64,000 nt of DNA, from NCBI RefSeq assembly GCF_000429185.2, contig NZ_AUBJ02000001.1, forward strand, positions 3,844,001 through 3,908,000, read 5' to 3'. The stretch's first letter is position 1. Every line of letters starts with the position of its first letter. Positions 1 to 8,710 of this stretch are shown piece after piece. The position numbers and the translations under genes were made by a program. The notes under the pieces were generated by a model. It searched no databases. It was not told where the DNA came from and worked only from the letters and a program-made list of their open reading frames with translations. Origin of the DNA: Actinoalloteichus caeruleus DSM 43889 (GTDB lineage Bacteria > Actinomycetota > Actinomycetes > Mycobacteriales > Pseudonocardiaceae).

Positions 1-1
1 G

Positions 2-373
2 CTCAGCATGGACCGCCCCGCGCTCCGGGAGTGGATCAGCAAGCGTCCGGAGATCGCCGAGCAGCTCCTGCGGGTGCTGGCGAGGCGACTGCGGCGCACG
101 AACAACATGCTGGCCGACCTGATCTTCACCGACGTACCCGGCCGGGTCGCCAAGGCGCTGCTCCAGCTGGCGCAGCGCTTCGGCAGCCAGGAGGCGGGCC
201 TGCTCCGGGTGACGCACGACCTCACCCAGGAGGAGATCGCCCAGCTGGTCGGAGCTTCCCGCGAGACGGTGAACAAGGCCCTGGCCGACTTCGCCCACCG
301 CGGCTGGCTGCGGTTGGAGGGCAAGAGCGTGCTGATCCTGGACCCGGAGCGGCTGGCTCGACGGGCCCGCTGA
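2..373 (+). CDS. crp: Crp/Fnr-family cAMP receptor protein, C-terminal part
   Basis: This is the 3' part of a global transcription regulator. The reading frame is open to the window edge, so the N-terminal cyclic-nucleotide domain lies outside. The visible 120 or so residues hold the dimerisation helix (ending [16 protein letters not shown]), the hinge and the winged helix-turn-helix. The recognition-helix segment [16 protein letters not shown] is the Crp signature, and the protein ends in RLARRAR. From memory this stretch is nearly the same as mycobacterial Crp (Rv3676), which controls respiration and starvation genes. A very long hairpin lies about 190 bp downstream. The family call is very secure; only the truncation by the window edge limits it. 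Confidence 0.95.
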   Translation, partial: LSMDRPALREWISKRPEIAEQLLRVLARRLRRTNNMLADLIFTDVPGRVAKALLQLAQRFGSQEAGLLRVTHDLTQEEIAQLVGASRETVNKALADFAHRGWLRLEGKSVLILDPERLARRAR

Positions 374-565
374 CCCAGGACGCGACCGTCACCCGTGGGA
401 CGTGTGGCTCCGCACGTTCCAGGCCCGGGACTCCCAGTGGTGGCGTGCCCCGGCACGCCCATCGGAGGCTCGGCGCCGCCGGTCTGACGCCGGCACCAGA
501 TCCGGTTCCTTCGAAACACGCATCGAAGGGTTTCGCCATGACCGTGGGTGCCCAGTACGTGAGAG

Positions 566-619
566 ACGACGGAAGGGTCGGGCGCCGCCCCCGACGCGGC
601 GCTCCGACCCTTCCGTCGT
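566..619 (+). terminator. Long perfect hairpin downstream of crp
   Basis: Positions 566-588 pair with 596-619, with a single unpaired base at 603, giving a 23-bp stem and a 7-nt loop. No T-tract follows, as is common for actinobacterial terminators. The position after crp suggests termination. The unusual stem length also allows a processed or regulatory RNA structure. Confidence 0.55.
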
Positions 620-775
620 TGGCGTAGCACGTCCCCCGACGGCCACACCTTCCCACCCTCCGGCCACGGCCCCGATCCGCATCTCCGGAGGAGTCAGTTC
701 ACGTGACGGGGGGATTTCGCCTCACTCGGCACGGTCACGGCCCCGACCGCTTCCGTCAACATCCCACCGTCACCA

Positions 776-791
776 ACACTGTACTCAGTGT
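776..791. promoter_or_regulatory. Palindrome, possible operator
   Basis: ACACTG and CAGTGT flank a 4-bp centre, giving a perfect 6+6 inverted repeat inside non-coding DNA. The shape is that of a dimeric repressor site. The regulator is unknown. Confidence 0.35.
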
Positions 792-1111
792 CGCTGCCCT
801 CCACGGATGGCGTCCGTGGAGAACGGAACATCTACGAGGTAGACGGATACGGGGTTCCCCGCGTTGCCTACCCCTCCACGATTCGCTCGGCAGTGTTACC
901 AAGCTGAAACCTAACTCACACTCCCGTAGCCAAGAGTAACGCTGAACTCGCCCGCGCCGATTACCGGCCACGAAGAGAGCAAGCACTTCGATACCAAGAG
1001 TGATGACCTGACTGGTGAACCGGGACCACCCGCGTCCGACGAGTGGGCCGTGACGGCTCGACCACACTCAGTCTAGGCCGTCCTGGTGACACAACACACC
1101 CGAAAAACGGA

Positions 1112-1129
1112 TTGGTACTCCCGTACCAA
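1112..1129. promoter_or_regulatory. Operator-like palindrome upstream of MFS gene
   Basis: TTGGTAC and GTACCAA flank TCCC, a perfect 7+7 inverted repeat. It ends 18 bp before the chosen GTG start of the MFS transporter at 1148. That placement suits a repressor site for an exporter. No regulator gene is adjacent. Confidence 0.5.
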
Positions 1130-1147
1130 AGAGCGCAGACTGGGCCC

Positions 1148-2455
1148 GTGTCGCACTCGGCCTCCCTCGCGGACTACCGCGCGGCCCTCAGCACCCCCGC
1201 GGCCAGATGGCCGGTCATCACCTCACTCGTCGGACGGCTGCCGATCGCCATGATCGGCATGTCCATCCTGTTCTACGTCCGCGACCGGACCGGTTCCTTC
1301 GCCATCGCCGGGCTCGTGTCCGCGGCCACCCTGTTCGGCGTCGCGTTCGGCTCGGTGGTCCAGGGCCGGATCGTCGACCGGTTGGGGCCGACCCGGCCCC
1401 TGTTGACGATCAGCTCGGTGTTCGTCGTCCTCGCCTGCGGGCAGATCGCCCTGGTCGAGTCCTCGGCGCCGGTGCCGGCCCTGGTGGCGCTGGCCCTGTG
1501 CATCGGACTGTCCGAACCCCAGCTCGGAACGGCGTCCCGCGCCCTCTGGCGCAGGCTCCTGCCGCCGGGCCCCGCCCGCACGGCGGCGCTCTCCTACGAG
1601 GCCATCAGCGTGGAGGTGTTCTTCATCCTCGGCCCGGGCCTGGCGGGGCTGCTCGCGGCATCACCCTGGCCGGGGACCGGTCTCGTCGTGGGAACGGTGG
1701 CGATGGTCGGGGGCAGCACCGGGTTCGCCCTCACCACCACCGTCCGCTCCTGGCGCCCGGAGCCCCGGGCGAAGCGCACCTCGGCCCGGACTGACGGCGG
1801 GTCCCGGCTCGCCCACCTGCTGGGAGCCTTCGCCGTCCCGGGCATGCGGACCGTGGCGCTCGCCGTCCTCGGCTTCGGTGTGGTCATCGGGTTCGTCGAG
1901 GTCGCCGTCCCCGCCGCCGCCACCGAGGCCGGTCACCCCGCCATCGGCGGGCTCCTGTTGAGCCTCTGGTCCGTCAGCTCCGTGGTCTTCGGCCTCCTGT
2001 ACGGGCTCCGCCCGTGGCCACGCCCCCTCCACCTCCGCCTGCCGGTGCTCCTCGGCGGGTTCGCCGTGCTGACGACCCTGCTGGCCGTTCCGGTGACGTT
2101 GGCGGGGCTGGCCGCCGTGATGTTCGTCGTCGGCGCGCTGGTCACTCCGCAGTCGATGGCCCACTCGCTCGCGGTCGAGGCGGTCGCGCCGTCGGACAAG
2201 GCCGCCGAGGCGTTCGGATGGGTGATCACCTCGGTGACCGTCGGCATCGGGCTCGGGCAGTCGATCAGCGGCCAGCTGGTCGAGAACGTGGGCGTGCCCC
2301 AGGCCTTCCTCGCGGCGGCCGGTTGCGGAGTCGTGATCGCGGGCCTGGTGTTCCTGTTCCGCGGCACCGTCGCCGCCGAGGAGAGGGAGCCGGACGACGA
2401 CGGGAGGACGCCCCGCCCCACCGCCGACTCCCACGCGGCCAGCTCGGCCACCTGA
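1148..2455 (+). CDS. MFS transporter
   Basis: A 435-residue integral membrane protein with about twelve hydrophobic segments, of the major facilitator superfamily, which moves small molecules across the plasma membrane by proton or substrate gradient. GTG 1148 was chosen because it places the first membrane segment (ITSLVGRLPIAMIGMSILF) about 20 residues in. The longer frame from 1043 would add a non-hydrophobic tail that crosses the palindrome at 1112-1129. A basic central loop (RSWRPEPRAKRTS) separates the two halves, and the C-terminal tail is acidic and polar. Substrate cannot be told from sequence; a drug or metabolite exporter is likely. It stands between crp and a clamp paralogue and looks like an insertion into an otherwise conserved block. 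Confidence 0.85.
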   Translation: MSHSASLADYRAALSTPAARWPVITSLVGRLPIAMIGMSILFYVRDRTGSFAIAGLVSAATLFGVAFGSVVQGRIVDRLGPTRPLLTISSVFVVLACGQIALVESSAPVPALVALALCIGLSEPQLGTASRALWRRLLPPGPARTAALSYEAISVEVFFILGPGLAGLLAASPWPGTGLVVGTVAMVGGSTGFALTTTVRSWRPEPRAKRTSARTDGGSRLAHLLGAFAVPGMRTVALAVLGFGVVIGFVEVAVPAAATEAGHPAIGGLLLSLWSVSSVVFGLLYGLRPWPRPLHLRLPVLLGGFAVLTTLLAVPVTLAGLAAVMFVVGALVTPQSMAHSLAVEAVAPSDKAAEAFGWVITSVTVGIGLGQSISGQLVENVGVPQAFLAAAGCGVVIAGLVFLFRGTVAAEEREPDDDGRTPRPTADSHAASSAT

Positions 2456-2509
2456 ACCCACACGGCTACGTGCGCCGGAACTGTCGGAGGAGACCACTAG
2501 GTTGCCGGC

Positions 2510-3649
2510 ATGACCGCCCACCTGGGTCTCGACGCCACAGTGCCAACCACACCGCTGGCGACTCGCCTGGCCGAGCTGGTCCGGCTCCTGCCCGGGCGCC
2601 TGACCGATCCCGTGCTCGGTGGCGTGGTGGTCGTGGCCTCCGCGACCGGGGTACGGGTCGCCTCCTCCGACCACGAGCGCGGGTTCCAGGCGGACCTGGA
2701 CGGCCTGGTGGGTTCCGAGGGTTCGGTCCTGGTACCCGCCCGTCCCCTGGCCGAGACGTTGCGGTCCCTGGCCGAACCGGAGGTCCGCCTGGTCGTCGAG
2801 GGGTCCCGCCTCGCGGTCCGCGCTGGTCGGGCGCGGTTCGCCCTTCCCATGATGGATCTCGCGGCGCACCCGGGGCTGGCGCCCTCACCTCCGCACCGGC
2901 TGTCCGTGCCCTCGGCCGCGCTGCGCGGGCCGCTGGCGGTCGTCGCGGCGGCGGCGTCGCGTGACGACGCGCTGCCCGTCTTCACCGGCGTGCGGCTCTC
3001 GGTCGAGGACGGCGTCCTCGCGCTGCTCGCCAGCGACCGTTTCCGACTCGCGAAGGCGGAGATCCCCCTCCCCGGCCCGGCGGAGGACGCTGCCGACCTG
3101 GACGTCCTGGTCCCCGCCGCCCTCCTGGCGGAGTTGTCCAGGCAGCTCCCCCGGTCGGGCGAGGTCGATCTGCGAGCCGACACCGACCGCTTCGCGCTGT
3201 CGTGGGAGGGCACCCTCGTCACCACGGCGCTGCTCGCCACACCGTTCCCCAACTCGGACCGGCTGTTCCCGTCCGATGTCGACTGCGTGCTGCGGGCGGA
3301 CGCGGACGAGTTGACCGCGGCGGTGCGGCGCGCGGCCACCTTCGGTGGAGGGCGCGGGCTCCTCACCCTCGTCGCCGAGGACGGCGGTGTCCGAGTCCTG
3401 GGCAGCGATCCGACCATCGGCGAGTCGGAGGAGACCGTGAAGGCCGACGTGGCCGGCAACCGGATCTCCCGCACCTACCAGGCCCGGCACCTGGTGGACG
3501 CGCTGCGCGGCTTCACGGGCCGCGTCGTCGAACTGCGCGTCCCCGCCCACGAACGGCGGGGATCCGTGCTCACGGCGGACCCTGGCGATGACGGTGTGGC
3601 GGTGACCCACCTCGTCGCCCCCACCCGACCACCATCCCCCCGGGGCTGA
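2510..3649 (+). CDS. DNA polymerase III beta-clamp (DnaN) paralogue
   Basis: A 379-residue protein with the three-fold repeated layout of bacterial sliding clamps. A second-domain start is seen near residue 125 (VPSAALRGPLAVVAAAAS), followed by the typical stretch DDALPVFTGVRLSVEDG and DRFRLAKAEI. The third domain begins near LRADADELTAAVRRAATF, and the C-terminus has THLVAPTRP in the place of the usual YLLMPVR. True DnaN encircles DNA and tethers polymerase III. The dnaA-dnaN-recF context is absent here, so this is a second copy. It may serve repair or translesion synthesis, or have lost clamp loading. It sits 54 bp behind the MFS gene on the same strand. SD-like GGAGGAG lies about 17 bp before the ATG, rather far. 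Confidence 0.85.
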   Translation: MTAHLGLDATVPTTPLATRLAELVRLLPGRLTDPVLGGVVVVASATGVRVASSDHERGFQADLDGLVGSEGSVLVPARPLAETLRSLAEPEVRLVVEGSRLAVRAGRARFALPMMDLAAHPGLAPSPPHRLSVPSAALRGPLAVVAAAASRDDALPVFTGVRLSVEDGVLALLASDRFRLAKAEIPLPGPAEDAADLDVLVPAALLAELSRQLPRSGEVDLRADTDRFALSWEGTLVTTALLATPFPNSDRLFPSDVDCVLRADADELTAAVRRAATFGGGRGLLTLVAEDGGVRVLGSDPTIGESEETVKADVAGNRISRTYQARHLVDALRGFTGRVVELRVPAHERRGSVLTADPGDDGVAVTHLVAPTRPPSPRG

Positions 3650-3672
3650 GGACGGCGACCGCGCCGGGGTGG

Positions 3673-4482
3673 TCAGCCCTCCTCGTCCAGGTACGCGAGC
3701 TGCGCCCGGACGGACTGCTCCGCGGCGAACGACAGCGCCGGGTCGAGGTCGGGGTAGACGGCGGCCACCACCTCCACGGGGGTGGCCGTCGCGCCCAGCC
3801 GAGCGCGGGCGGCGCGCACCTGGTCCAGCCGACGTTCGCGGTGCGCGAGGTAGTCGCGGGCCGTCGCGGCCGCATCGGGCAACTCCGCACCGTGCCCTGG
3901 CAGCAGACGGGTTCCGGCGGGGACCCGGGCCAGCCCTCGGAGGGTGGTGAGGTAGTCACGGAGGCTCCCCGTCAGCACCGTCGTCCCCCGCCCCAGCACC
4001 GTGTCCCCGGTGAGCACCACCGGACCCGCTCCGCCGTGGACGAGGAAGCACGCCGAGTCGTCGGTGTGGCCCGGGGTGTGGAGCACCTCCAGCCGCAGGC
4101 CGGCCACGTCGAGCACCGCGCCGTCGACGAGTGGTTCTCCGGACGACCAGCGCGGGTCGATCGCGGCCGAGGGCGCGCCGACCAGGTCGGCGAACCGGGC
4201 CAGCCCCGCGCTGTGGTCGTGGTGCCCGTGGGTGAGCAGGACGAGTTCGACGGGGCCTTCCTCACCGACCCGGCGGAGGTGCTCCTCGTCGTCCGGTCCC
4301 GGGTCGACGACGACCCGACCCGTCGCGCCAGGGGCCCGGAGGACCCAGGTGTTGGTGCCCTCCAGGGTCATGGCCGAGGGGTTGTTCGCGAGCCACACCG
4401 AGGCCACGTCCGCCACGTCCCGCCGTCTCCCGTACGCCGGGTGCGCGTCGCTCGGGAGGTCACCACCACGCGGTTCGGTCAC
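3673..4482 (-). CDS. MBL-fold metallo-hydrolase
   Basis: A metallo-beta-lactamase fold hydrolase of about 269 residues using GTG 4482, which gives the natural N-terminus VTEPRGGDLPSD; the frame runs further upstream but without coding character. The di-zinc motif THGHHDH is present near residues 84-90, followed by HTPGHTDDS, TGDTVLG and LLPGHG. It resembles the LACTB2/RNase-like subgroup and the mycobacterial Rv3677c protein, whose substrate is not settled. Its start overlaps the end of the upstream NUDIX gene by 23 bp, so the two are probably translationally coupled. It is convergent with the clamp paralogue. Confidence 0.88.
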   Translation of the reverse strand: MTEPRGGDLPSDAHPAYGRRRDVADVASVWLANNPSAMTLEGTNTWVLRAPGATGRVVVDPGPDDEEHLRRVGEEGPVELVLLTHGHHDHSAGLARFADLVGAPSAAIDPRWSSGEPLVDGAVLDVAGLRLEVLHTPGHTDDSACFLVHGGAGPVVLTGDTVLGRGTTVLTGSLRDYLTTLRGLARVPAGTRLLPGHGAELPDAAATARDYLAHRERRLDQVRAARARLGATATPVEVVAAVYPDLDPALSFAAEQSVRAQLAYLDEEG

Positions 4483-5386
4483 GACGGCCCCCCATCCGCT
4501 CGCTCGTCCCGGACCGTGGGGGCCCGCCCCGCCTCGTGACGGCCCGGCCCCCTTCGGACGGTTCCGGCACCACCACTCGCAGCCGGCCGCCCTCACGGAT
4601 GATGCGGGGAACGGTGCGGCCGATCACGCGGGGGGTCCGACGTGCCGAGGACACGCTGTCCTGGTCGGCGAGTTCGGACAGGGTCACCCAGGTAGGGGGG
4701 AGCAGGGCGCGGTCGCCCTGACGCCACTCCTCCAACGCGGCCGCCGGGGTCAGCCACCTCGCCTGGACGGCCTCCGAGGTCCTGCCGTCAGCTCGTTGTC
4801 CGGGTGGTAGTTCGGCGAGGAAGAACCGGGTGTCGTGGCGACGCGCCTCCACCTCGGGCGTCACCCAGTTCGCCCAGGGAGTGAGGAGGTCGGCGCGCAG
4901 CACGAGCTCGTTGGCCGCGAGGAACTCCCCGAGGGAGAGGGCGCCGCTCTCGAGGAGCGGCCTCGCCGACGAGTACCGGCCCGCGTCCCTGACGACATCG
5001 CGGTCGTCGGCTCCCGCGAGCAGCACACCGGTTTCCTCGAAGGTCTCGCGGACCGCCGCGCTGACCAGTGCGGCGGCGAGGTCGGGCGCGCAGCCGAAGC
5101 GCTCGGCCCACCACTCCGGCGCGGGGCCCGCCCAATGTGCCCGGACCGCGCCCCCGACCCGGTCCCTGCCGTCGACGGATCCGCCGGGGAAGACGGTCAT
5201 GCCCGGGGCGAAGGCCATGGTGGCTGCCCTGCGCATCAGGAACACCTCGACACCGCCCGCTGGGTGGTCGCGCACGAGCACGACGCTCGCCGAGTCCCTC
5301 GGCGTGGCGGGTGGGCGCCCCGGGACGGCGGAGAGCGAGTCGACCAGCTCCGGCGGCAGGTCGAACGGTTCTGGCAGCGGGGGCAC
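4460..5386 (-). CDS. NUDIX hydrolase
   Basis: A 308-residue pyrophosphohydrolase of the NUDIX superfamily. The NUDIX box is seen with its core RETFEETG at residues 113-120, and an upstream VFPGGSVDGRD resembles the family's G-G-x-V-D substrate-side loop. Such enzymes hydrolyse nucleoside diphosphate-X compounds, often CoA or oxidised nucleotides; the larger size and FPGG motif are typical of the RNA-X/CoA-like actinobacterial type, but the substrate is not determined. The start is GTG 5386. The 3' end overlaps the MBL hydrolase start, and the N-terminus faces a divergent membrane protein gene. Confidence 0.88.
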   Translation of the reverse strand: MPPLPEPFDLPPELVDSLSAVPGRPPATPRDSASVVLVRDHPAGGVEVFLMRRAATMAFAPGMTVFPGGSVDGRDRVGGAVRAHWAGPAPEWWAERFGCAPDLAAALVSAAVRETFEETGVLLAGADDRDVVRDAGRYSSARPLLESGALSLGEFLAANELVLRADLLTPWANWVTPEVEARRHDTRFFLAELPPGQRADGRTSEAVQARWLTPAAALEEWRQGDRALLPPTWVTLSELADQDSVSSARRTPRVIGRTVPRIIREGGRLRVVVPEPSEGGRAVTRRGGPPRSGTSERMGGRRDRTAWW

Positions 5387-5460
5387 GGTGCCACCCTAGG
5401 CGCCCGGCCCTCGTGGGGGAACCACGCGAGAATGAGCTGGTGCGTCACGAGGAGGAACGG

Positions 5461-5877
5461 GTGGAGCCAGCTGTGGACGGACGGCGGGTCCGGGGGTGCC
5501 TGGTGCCGCTGTTGACCCTGGTGCTCGGGGTCATCGCCGGGACGGTCGGCACCGGGGTGCTCCTCCTGCTGCTGGCGGTACCCCACGGCGGGCGCGCACC
5601 CGCCTCCGACACCGCCCCGCCCGAGGTCGCCGCGGCCACCGGGCGGTCATCACTCGTGGTCGAGCTGCGGGAGCGACCGGCGACCCTGTTCTCGTCCGAG
5701 GAAGCGGAGGTGGTGCTCGTGGACCGGCACGACGGGGAGGACACCGTCCTGCGCGCCGTGCCGGTGCCCTCGAGCTCGGTGGCGGCGGGTCCGTGGCGGG
5801 TGGCGTGGAACGAGGGCTCGGTGCTCGTCGGCCTCGCCGACGGTGTGGAGATCCGGGTTCCCCTGATCTTGGAGTGA
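5461..5877 (+). CDS. Single-pass membrane protein of unknown function
   Basis: A 138-residue protein not recognised as a known family. GTG 5461 was chosen because GGAGG lies at 5451-5455, five bases upstream; an in-frame GTG at 5440 lacks such a site. After a short charged N-terminus there is one strongly hydrophobic helix (residues about 16-39, PLLTLVLGVIAGTVGTGVLL), then an extracytoplasmic domain of about 95 residues with beta-like alternation and no cysteine. It lies between the NUDIX gene (divergent) and an oxidoreductase gene on the same strand. Function cannot be inferred. Confidence 0.75.
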   Translation: MEPAVDGRRVRGCLVPLLTLVLGVIAGTVGTGVLLLLLAVPHGGRAPASDTAPPEVAAATGRSSLVVELRERPATLFSSEEAEVVLVDRHDGEDTVLRAVPVPSSSVAAGPWRVAWNEGSVLVGLADGVEIRVPLILE

Positions 5878-5955
5878 TGATCCTTCCGACTGAACCGGGC
5901 CTCGGATCAGTCGGATCATGGTTGGCGTCCGGGGTGGAGCGGGAAAGATGGTGTC

Positions 5956-6936
5956 GTGCCTACTTCTCCAGCCCACGACGACGGACCACTGGACGCCGAG
6001 GCCCCGGCACCAGTGGTGGAGGATCAACTGCGGGTCGGTCTGGTCGGGGCCGGCCGGTGGGCCAGGACGACGCACGCCCCGGGGATCGACGACCACCCGG
6101 GGACCCGTCTCGTCGCGGTGTGGTCCCGACGGCCCGACGCCGCCGCCGAGCTGGCCGCGCCGTACTCCGCCGAGGTGATGTCCAGCCCAGAGGAACTCGT
6201 GGCCAGCGTCGACGTGGTCGCCTTCGCGGTACCCCCGTCCGTCCAGGCCGGGCTCGCGACCAGTGCCGCGTCGGCCGGCAGGCACGTCATCCTGGAGAAA
6301 CCGCTCGCCGCCGATCTGGCGTCCGCCTCGCGTCTCGCGGAGGAGGTCCGCCGTCGCGAGGTGTGCTCCCTGGTGATGCTGACCCGCCGGTTCGCCCCGG
6401 AGACCCGCGAGTGGCTCGCCGGCCTCCAGGACGGTGGCGGGTGGGCCGGTGGCTCGGTCACCTGGCTGTCCGGCGCGCTCCTGGACGACGGCAACACGGG
6501 ATCCTCGTGGCGTCACGAGGACGGCGGGCTGCTCGATGTGGGGCCGCACGCCGTGGACCTCGTGGACGCGGCGCTCGGCCCGGTGGTGGAGGTCCTCGCC
6601 GCCCACCGCTCCCCCGACGACCTCTGGCAGCTCGTGCTCGGCCACGAGGGCGGCGTGACGAGCACGCTGTCGCTGTCGCTGCGCTTCCCCGCGAGGCCGA
6701 CCGTCACCGACGTGTCGGTCTTCGGCGGTGGTGGCCTCCGGGCGCTGGGAGCGCCGGAGACCTCCCGGGCGGACTGCTACGCCTCGATGCTCGACGACTT
6801 CGTGGCCATGGTGCACAGCGGAGCCCGGGAGCACCCCTGCGACGTGGCCCGAGGACTGCACCTGCAACGCGTGCTCGCCGCCGCCACCTCGCTGGCCGGC
6901 TCACCGTCCGGGGTACGGCTCGGCACCCCGGCCTGA
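5956..6936 (+). CDS. Gfo/Idh/MocA-family oxidoreductase
   Basis: A 326-residue NAD(P)-dependent dehydrogenase. The nucleotide-binding motif GLVGAGRWAR is at residues 28-37 and the family's substrate-side motif EKPLA at 114-118. The C-terminal half carries the expected alpha/beta domain with a GGLLDVGPHAVDL stretch that typically holds the catalytic or substrate-binding His/Asp. Members oxidise sugars, inositols or related alcohols; the substrate here is not evident. The first 22 residues are low-complexity and acidic. No sugar-transport or catabolic genes are nearby. The GTG start at 5956 follows a 78-bp gap after the membrane protein. Confidence 0.85.
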   Translation: MPTSPAHDDGPLDAEAPAPVVEDQLRVGLVGAGRWARTTHAPGIDDHPGTRLVAVWSRRPDAAAELAAPYSAEVMSSPEELVASVDVVAFAVPPSVQAGLATSAASAGRHVILEKPLAADLASASRLAEEVRRREVCSLVMLTRRFAPETREWLAGLQDGGGWAGGSVTWLSGALLDDGNTGSSWRHEDGGLLDVGPHAVDLVDAALGPVVEVLAAHRSPDDLWQLVLGHEGGVTSTLSLSLRFPARPTVTDVSVFGGGGLRALGAPETSRADCYASMLDDFVAMVHSGAREHPCDVARGLHLQRVLAAATSLAGSPSGVRLGTPA

Positions 6937-6955
6937 CGGCCGCTCCGCCGGCTGC

Positions 6956-8661
6956 TCAGGCGGTCGGCGGGAACGGTGGATGCCCGTTCGTGTAGGGCCG
7001 TTGTGGCCCAGAGGTGGGGTGGCCACCAGCACTGGCGGAAAGGCGGCTGATGGGCCCGGTCTGTTCGACGTTGCTCGGCGCGGACACCGCGCGCCTGGGC
7101 GCGGGGGTTCGCGCGGCCTCCGAACTCGGCTGGCCCGTCGCCGTGCCCTCGTGGTCCCGTTCGGCCAGTTCCTCGTGCAGCTGCCGGAGGAGGTCCCGTT
7201 CCCTGCCGTTCAGCTTGCCCTCGTCCCCCGGAGGCCGTTCCGGGCCCGGCACCGCCCGGTCGGCGGTCGGCGCACCGGCGGCGGCGCGGGGCTGGCCGCT
7301 GGACACGGGAGTCGCGGCCTGCGCCTGCCCGTGGTCGGGGGCTGGGTCGGTATCGGGGCGGACCGGGCCGACGTCCTCCGGCCGGGGCGCGGGCCGGCTC
7401 GCCCGCTCGGGGCGGCGAGCGGGCTGCTCCGGGGCCGGCGTCCTCTCGTTCGCGGCCGTGGAGCCCTCCTGGTCGGTGGCCTCGTCCCCGGGGCGACCTC
7501 CCCGGCCGCTGGACGGCGTTCGCCCGGAGCCGTCCCTGGCCGGTCGGAGCACCCGGACGTTCTCGGCGAGCCTCGGGGCGGCCCGTTCCGGGGTGTCCGC
7601 CTCTCCCGGAACGTCCTCGTCGGACAGTTCCGGTGTCGCCTCGGGGACCGTGGTGGCCGGGTAGCGACGCCCTCGGGGTGGGCGGGGCGGGCGACGGTCC
7701 TCCGCGACCACCTCGCCCACGGGCTCGGTGACCTGCTGGTCCGCGCCGGACGGCGCGGTGTCCGGGCCGCGTCGCGGAGACCGGGGCGCGGAAGGGGCCG
7801 CCTCCGGCCGTGGTGGCTCACCCGCGACGCCCTGGTCGTCCTTCCGGCCAGCAGGAGCCGCCTCCTCGGAGTCCGGTCGCCGTCGACGACCGGCGTGCGC
7901 CTCGGCGGGGGCCGGCTCCTCGTCGGTGGTGGTGCGGGTGCCGCCGGCCTCGCGCTCCGCCGGGGCCGCTCGCGGTCGGGGCCCGGCCCCGCGCCCCGCT
8001 CGGGTTCGCGCCCACCGTCGGGGCCGGGACGCGCGTGACCGTTCAGGTCGACGAGGACCCCGGCGTCCGAGGCGGCCCGCTGGTACTCGGGGACCGGTCT
8101 TCCTGGTAACAGGACCTCGACGGTCGCGGGCAGGTCCGCCGCGTCGAGTGCCCGCGCGACCTGGAACGCGGTGGCGGGGGCGACGGCCGCGTCGGTGGAC
8201 TCGACGACCACGACCCGTTGCGGAGTACCCATCGGCGCGGCCCCGGCCGGTGTGACCCGCCAGGCGCATCGCAGGGAACTCACCGCCGACAACCGACGGC
8301 CGAGGCCGGCGACGGCCTGCCCGACCCCGCGTTCCGGGGCGTTGTCCTGGACGAACCGGTGGGCACCGACCCCTTCGTCGCCCAGCTCCCGCACCCTGTC
8401 GGCCAGCGCGGCGTCCGACCGCACCTCGACCAGCAGGTCCGCCAGCTCGGCCCTGGTCGCGGCTGGCAGTGCGACGTCACCGGCGACCAGGGCGCCGACG
8501 ACCAGTTCCGCGGCCTGGTCCGGTTCGGCGAGCGCCAGGAACTCCCTGGCGTCCGTCAGCGACTCGTCGTCGATCCTCCCCGCGAGCCCCAGCAGCAGGT
8601 CGTGCAGTCGAGTCGGGACGCGACGGTCCTGGTCGTCGCCGTTCCGCGTGGCCTCCGCCAT
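6956..8661 (-). CDS. Unknown protein with apparent frameshift; paralogue of next gene
   Basis: The N-terminal 190 or so residues (ATG 8661, SD GGAAGGAGAG) share layout with the adjacent upstream gene: an LHDLLLGLAGR start, a middle core LRCAWR, and a segment VEVLLPGRPVPEYQRA ending near VLVDLNG. After this the frame drifts into Pro/Arg-only sequence. The other frame (-1 or +2) then carries a plausible continuation from about TTTDEEPAPAEAHAG to the C-terminus NGHPPFPPTA at 6956, including a charged helix RERDLLRQLHEELAERD. The switch must fall at roughly 7940-8030, a run of G/C homopolymers. This may be an assembly error of one base, a recent mutation, or frameshifting. No known family is recognised; the C-terminal half is disordered, acidic and Pro-rich. 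Confidence 0.6.
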
Positions 8662-8710
8662 GCCGTTCTCTCCTTCCGACCCGCCGCCGGCGGACGGGCG
8701 TCAAGCAAGC

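Larger units (their letters stand above)
374..1147. other. 774-bp intergenic region between crp and MFS gene
   Basis: No convincing gene is present. Base composition is less G+C-rich from about 880 to 1130 than in the flanking genes. The region holds a 23-bp-stem hairpin (566-619), a 16-bp palindrome (776-791) and an 18-bp palindrome (1112-1129) just upstream of the MFS start. A 29-codon frame (538-627) runs through the hairpin but has no other support. A 103-codon minus-strand frame (756-1067) lacks coding character. Confidence 0.6.

Noticed and set aside
222-682. Long open frames on the minus strand over crp and its downstream gap
   Set aside because: They are Arg/Pro/Gly-rich shadows of high-GC DNA without start signals.
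756-1067. 103-codon minus-strand frame in the crp-MFS gap
   Set aside because: No Shine-Dalgarno, no third-position G/C bias and no recognisable motif; the region is better explained as regulatory.
7014-7664. Plus-strand Ser-rich frame opposite the frameshifted gene
   Set aside because: It mirrors the minus-strand coding region and lacks a start site; Ser/Gly richness arises from the complementary codons.
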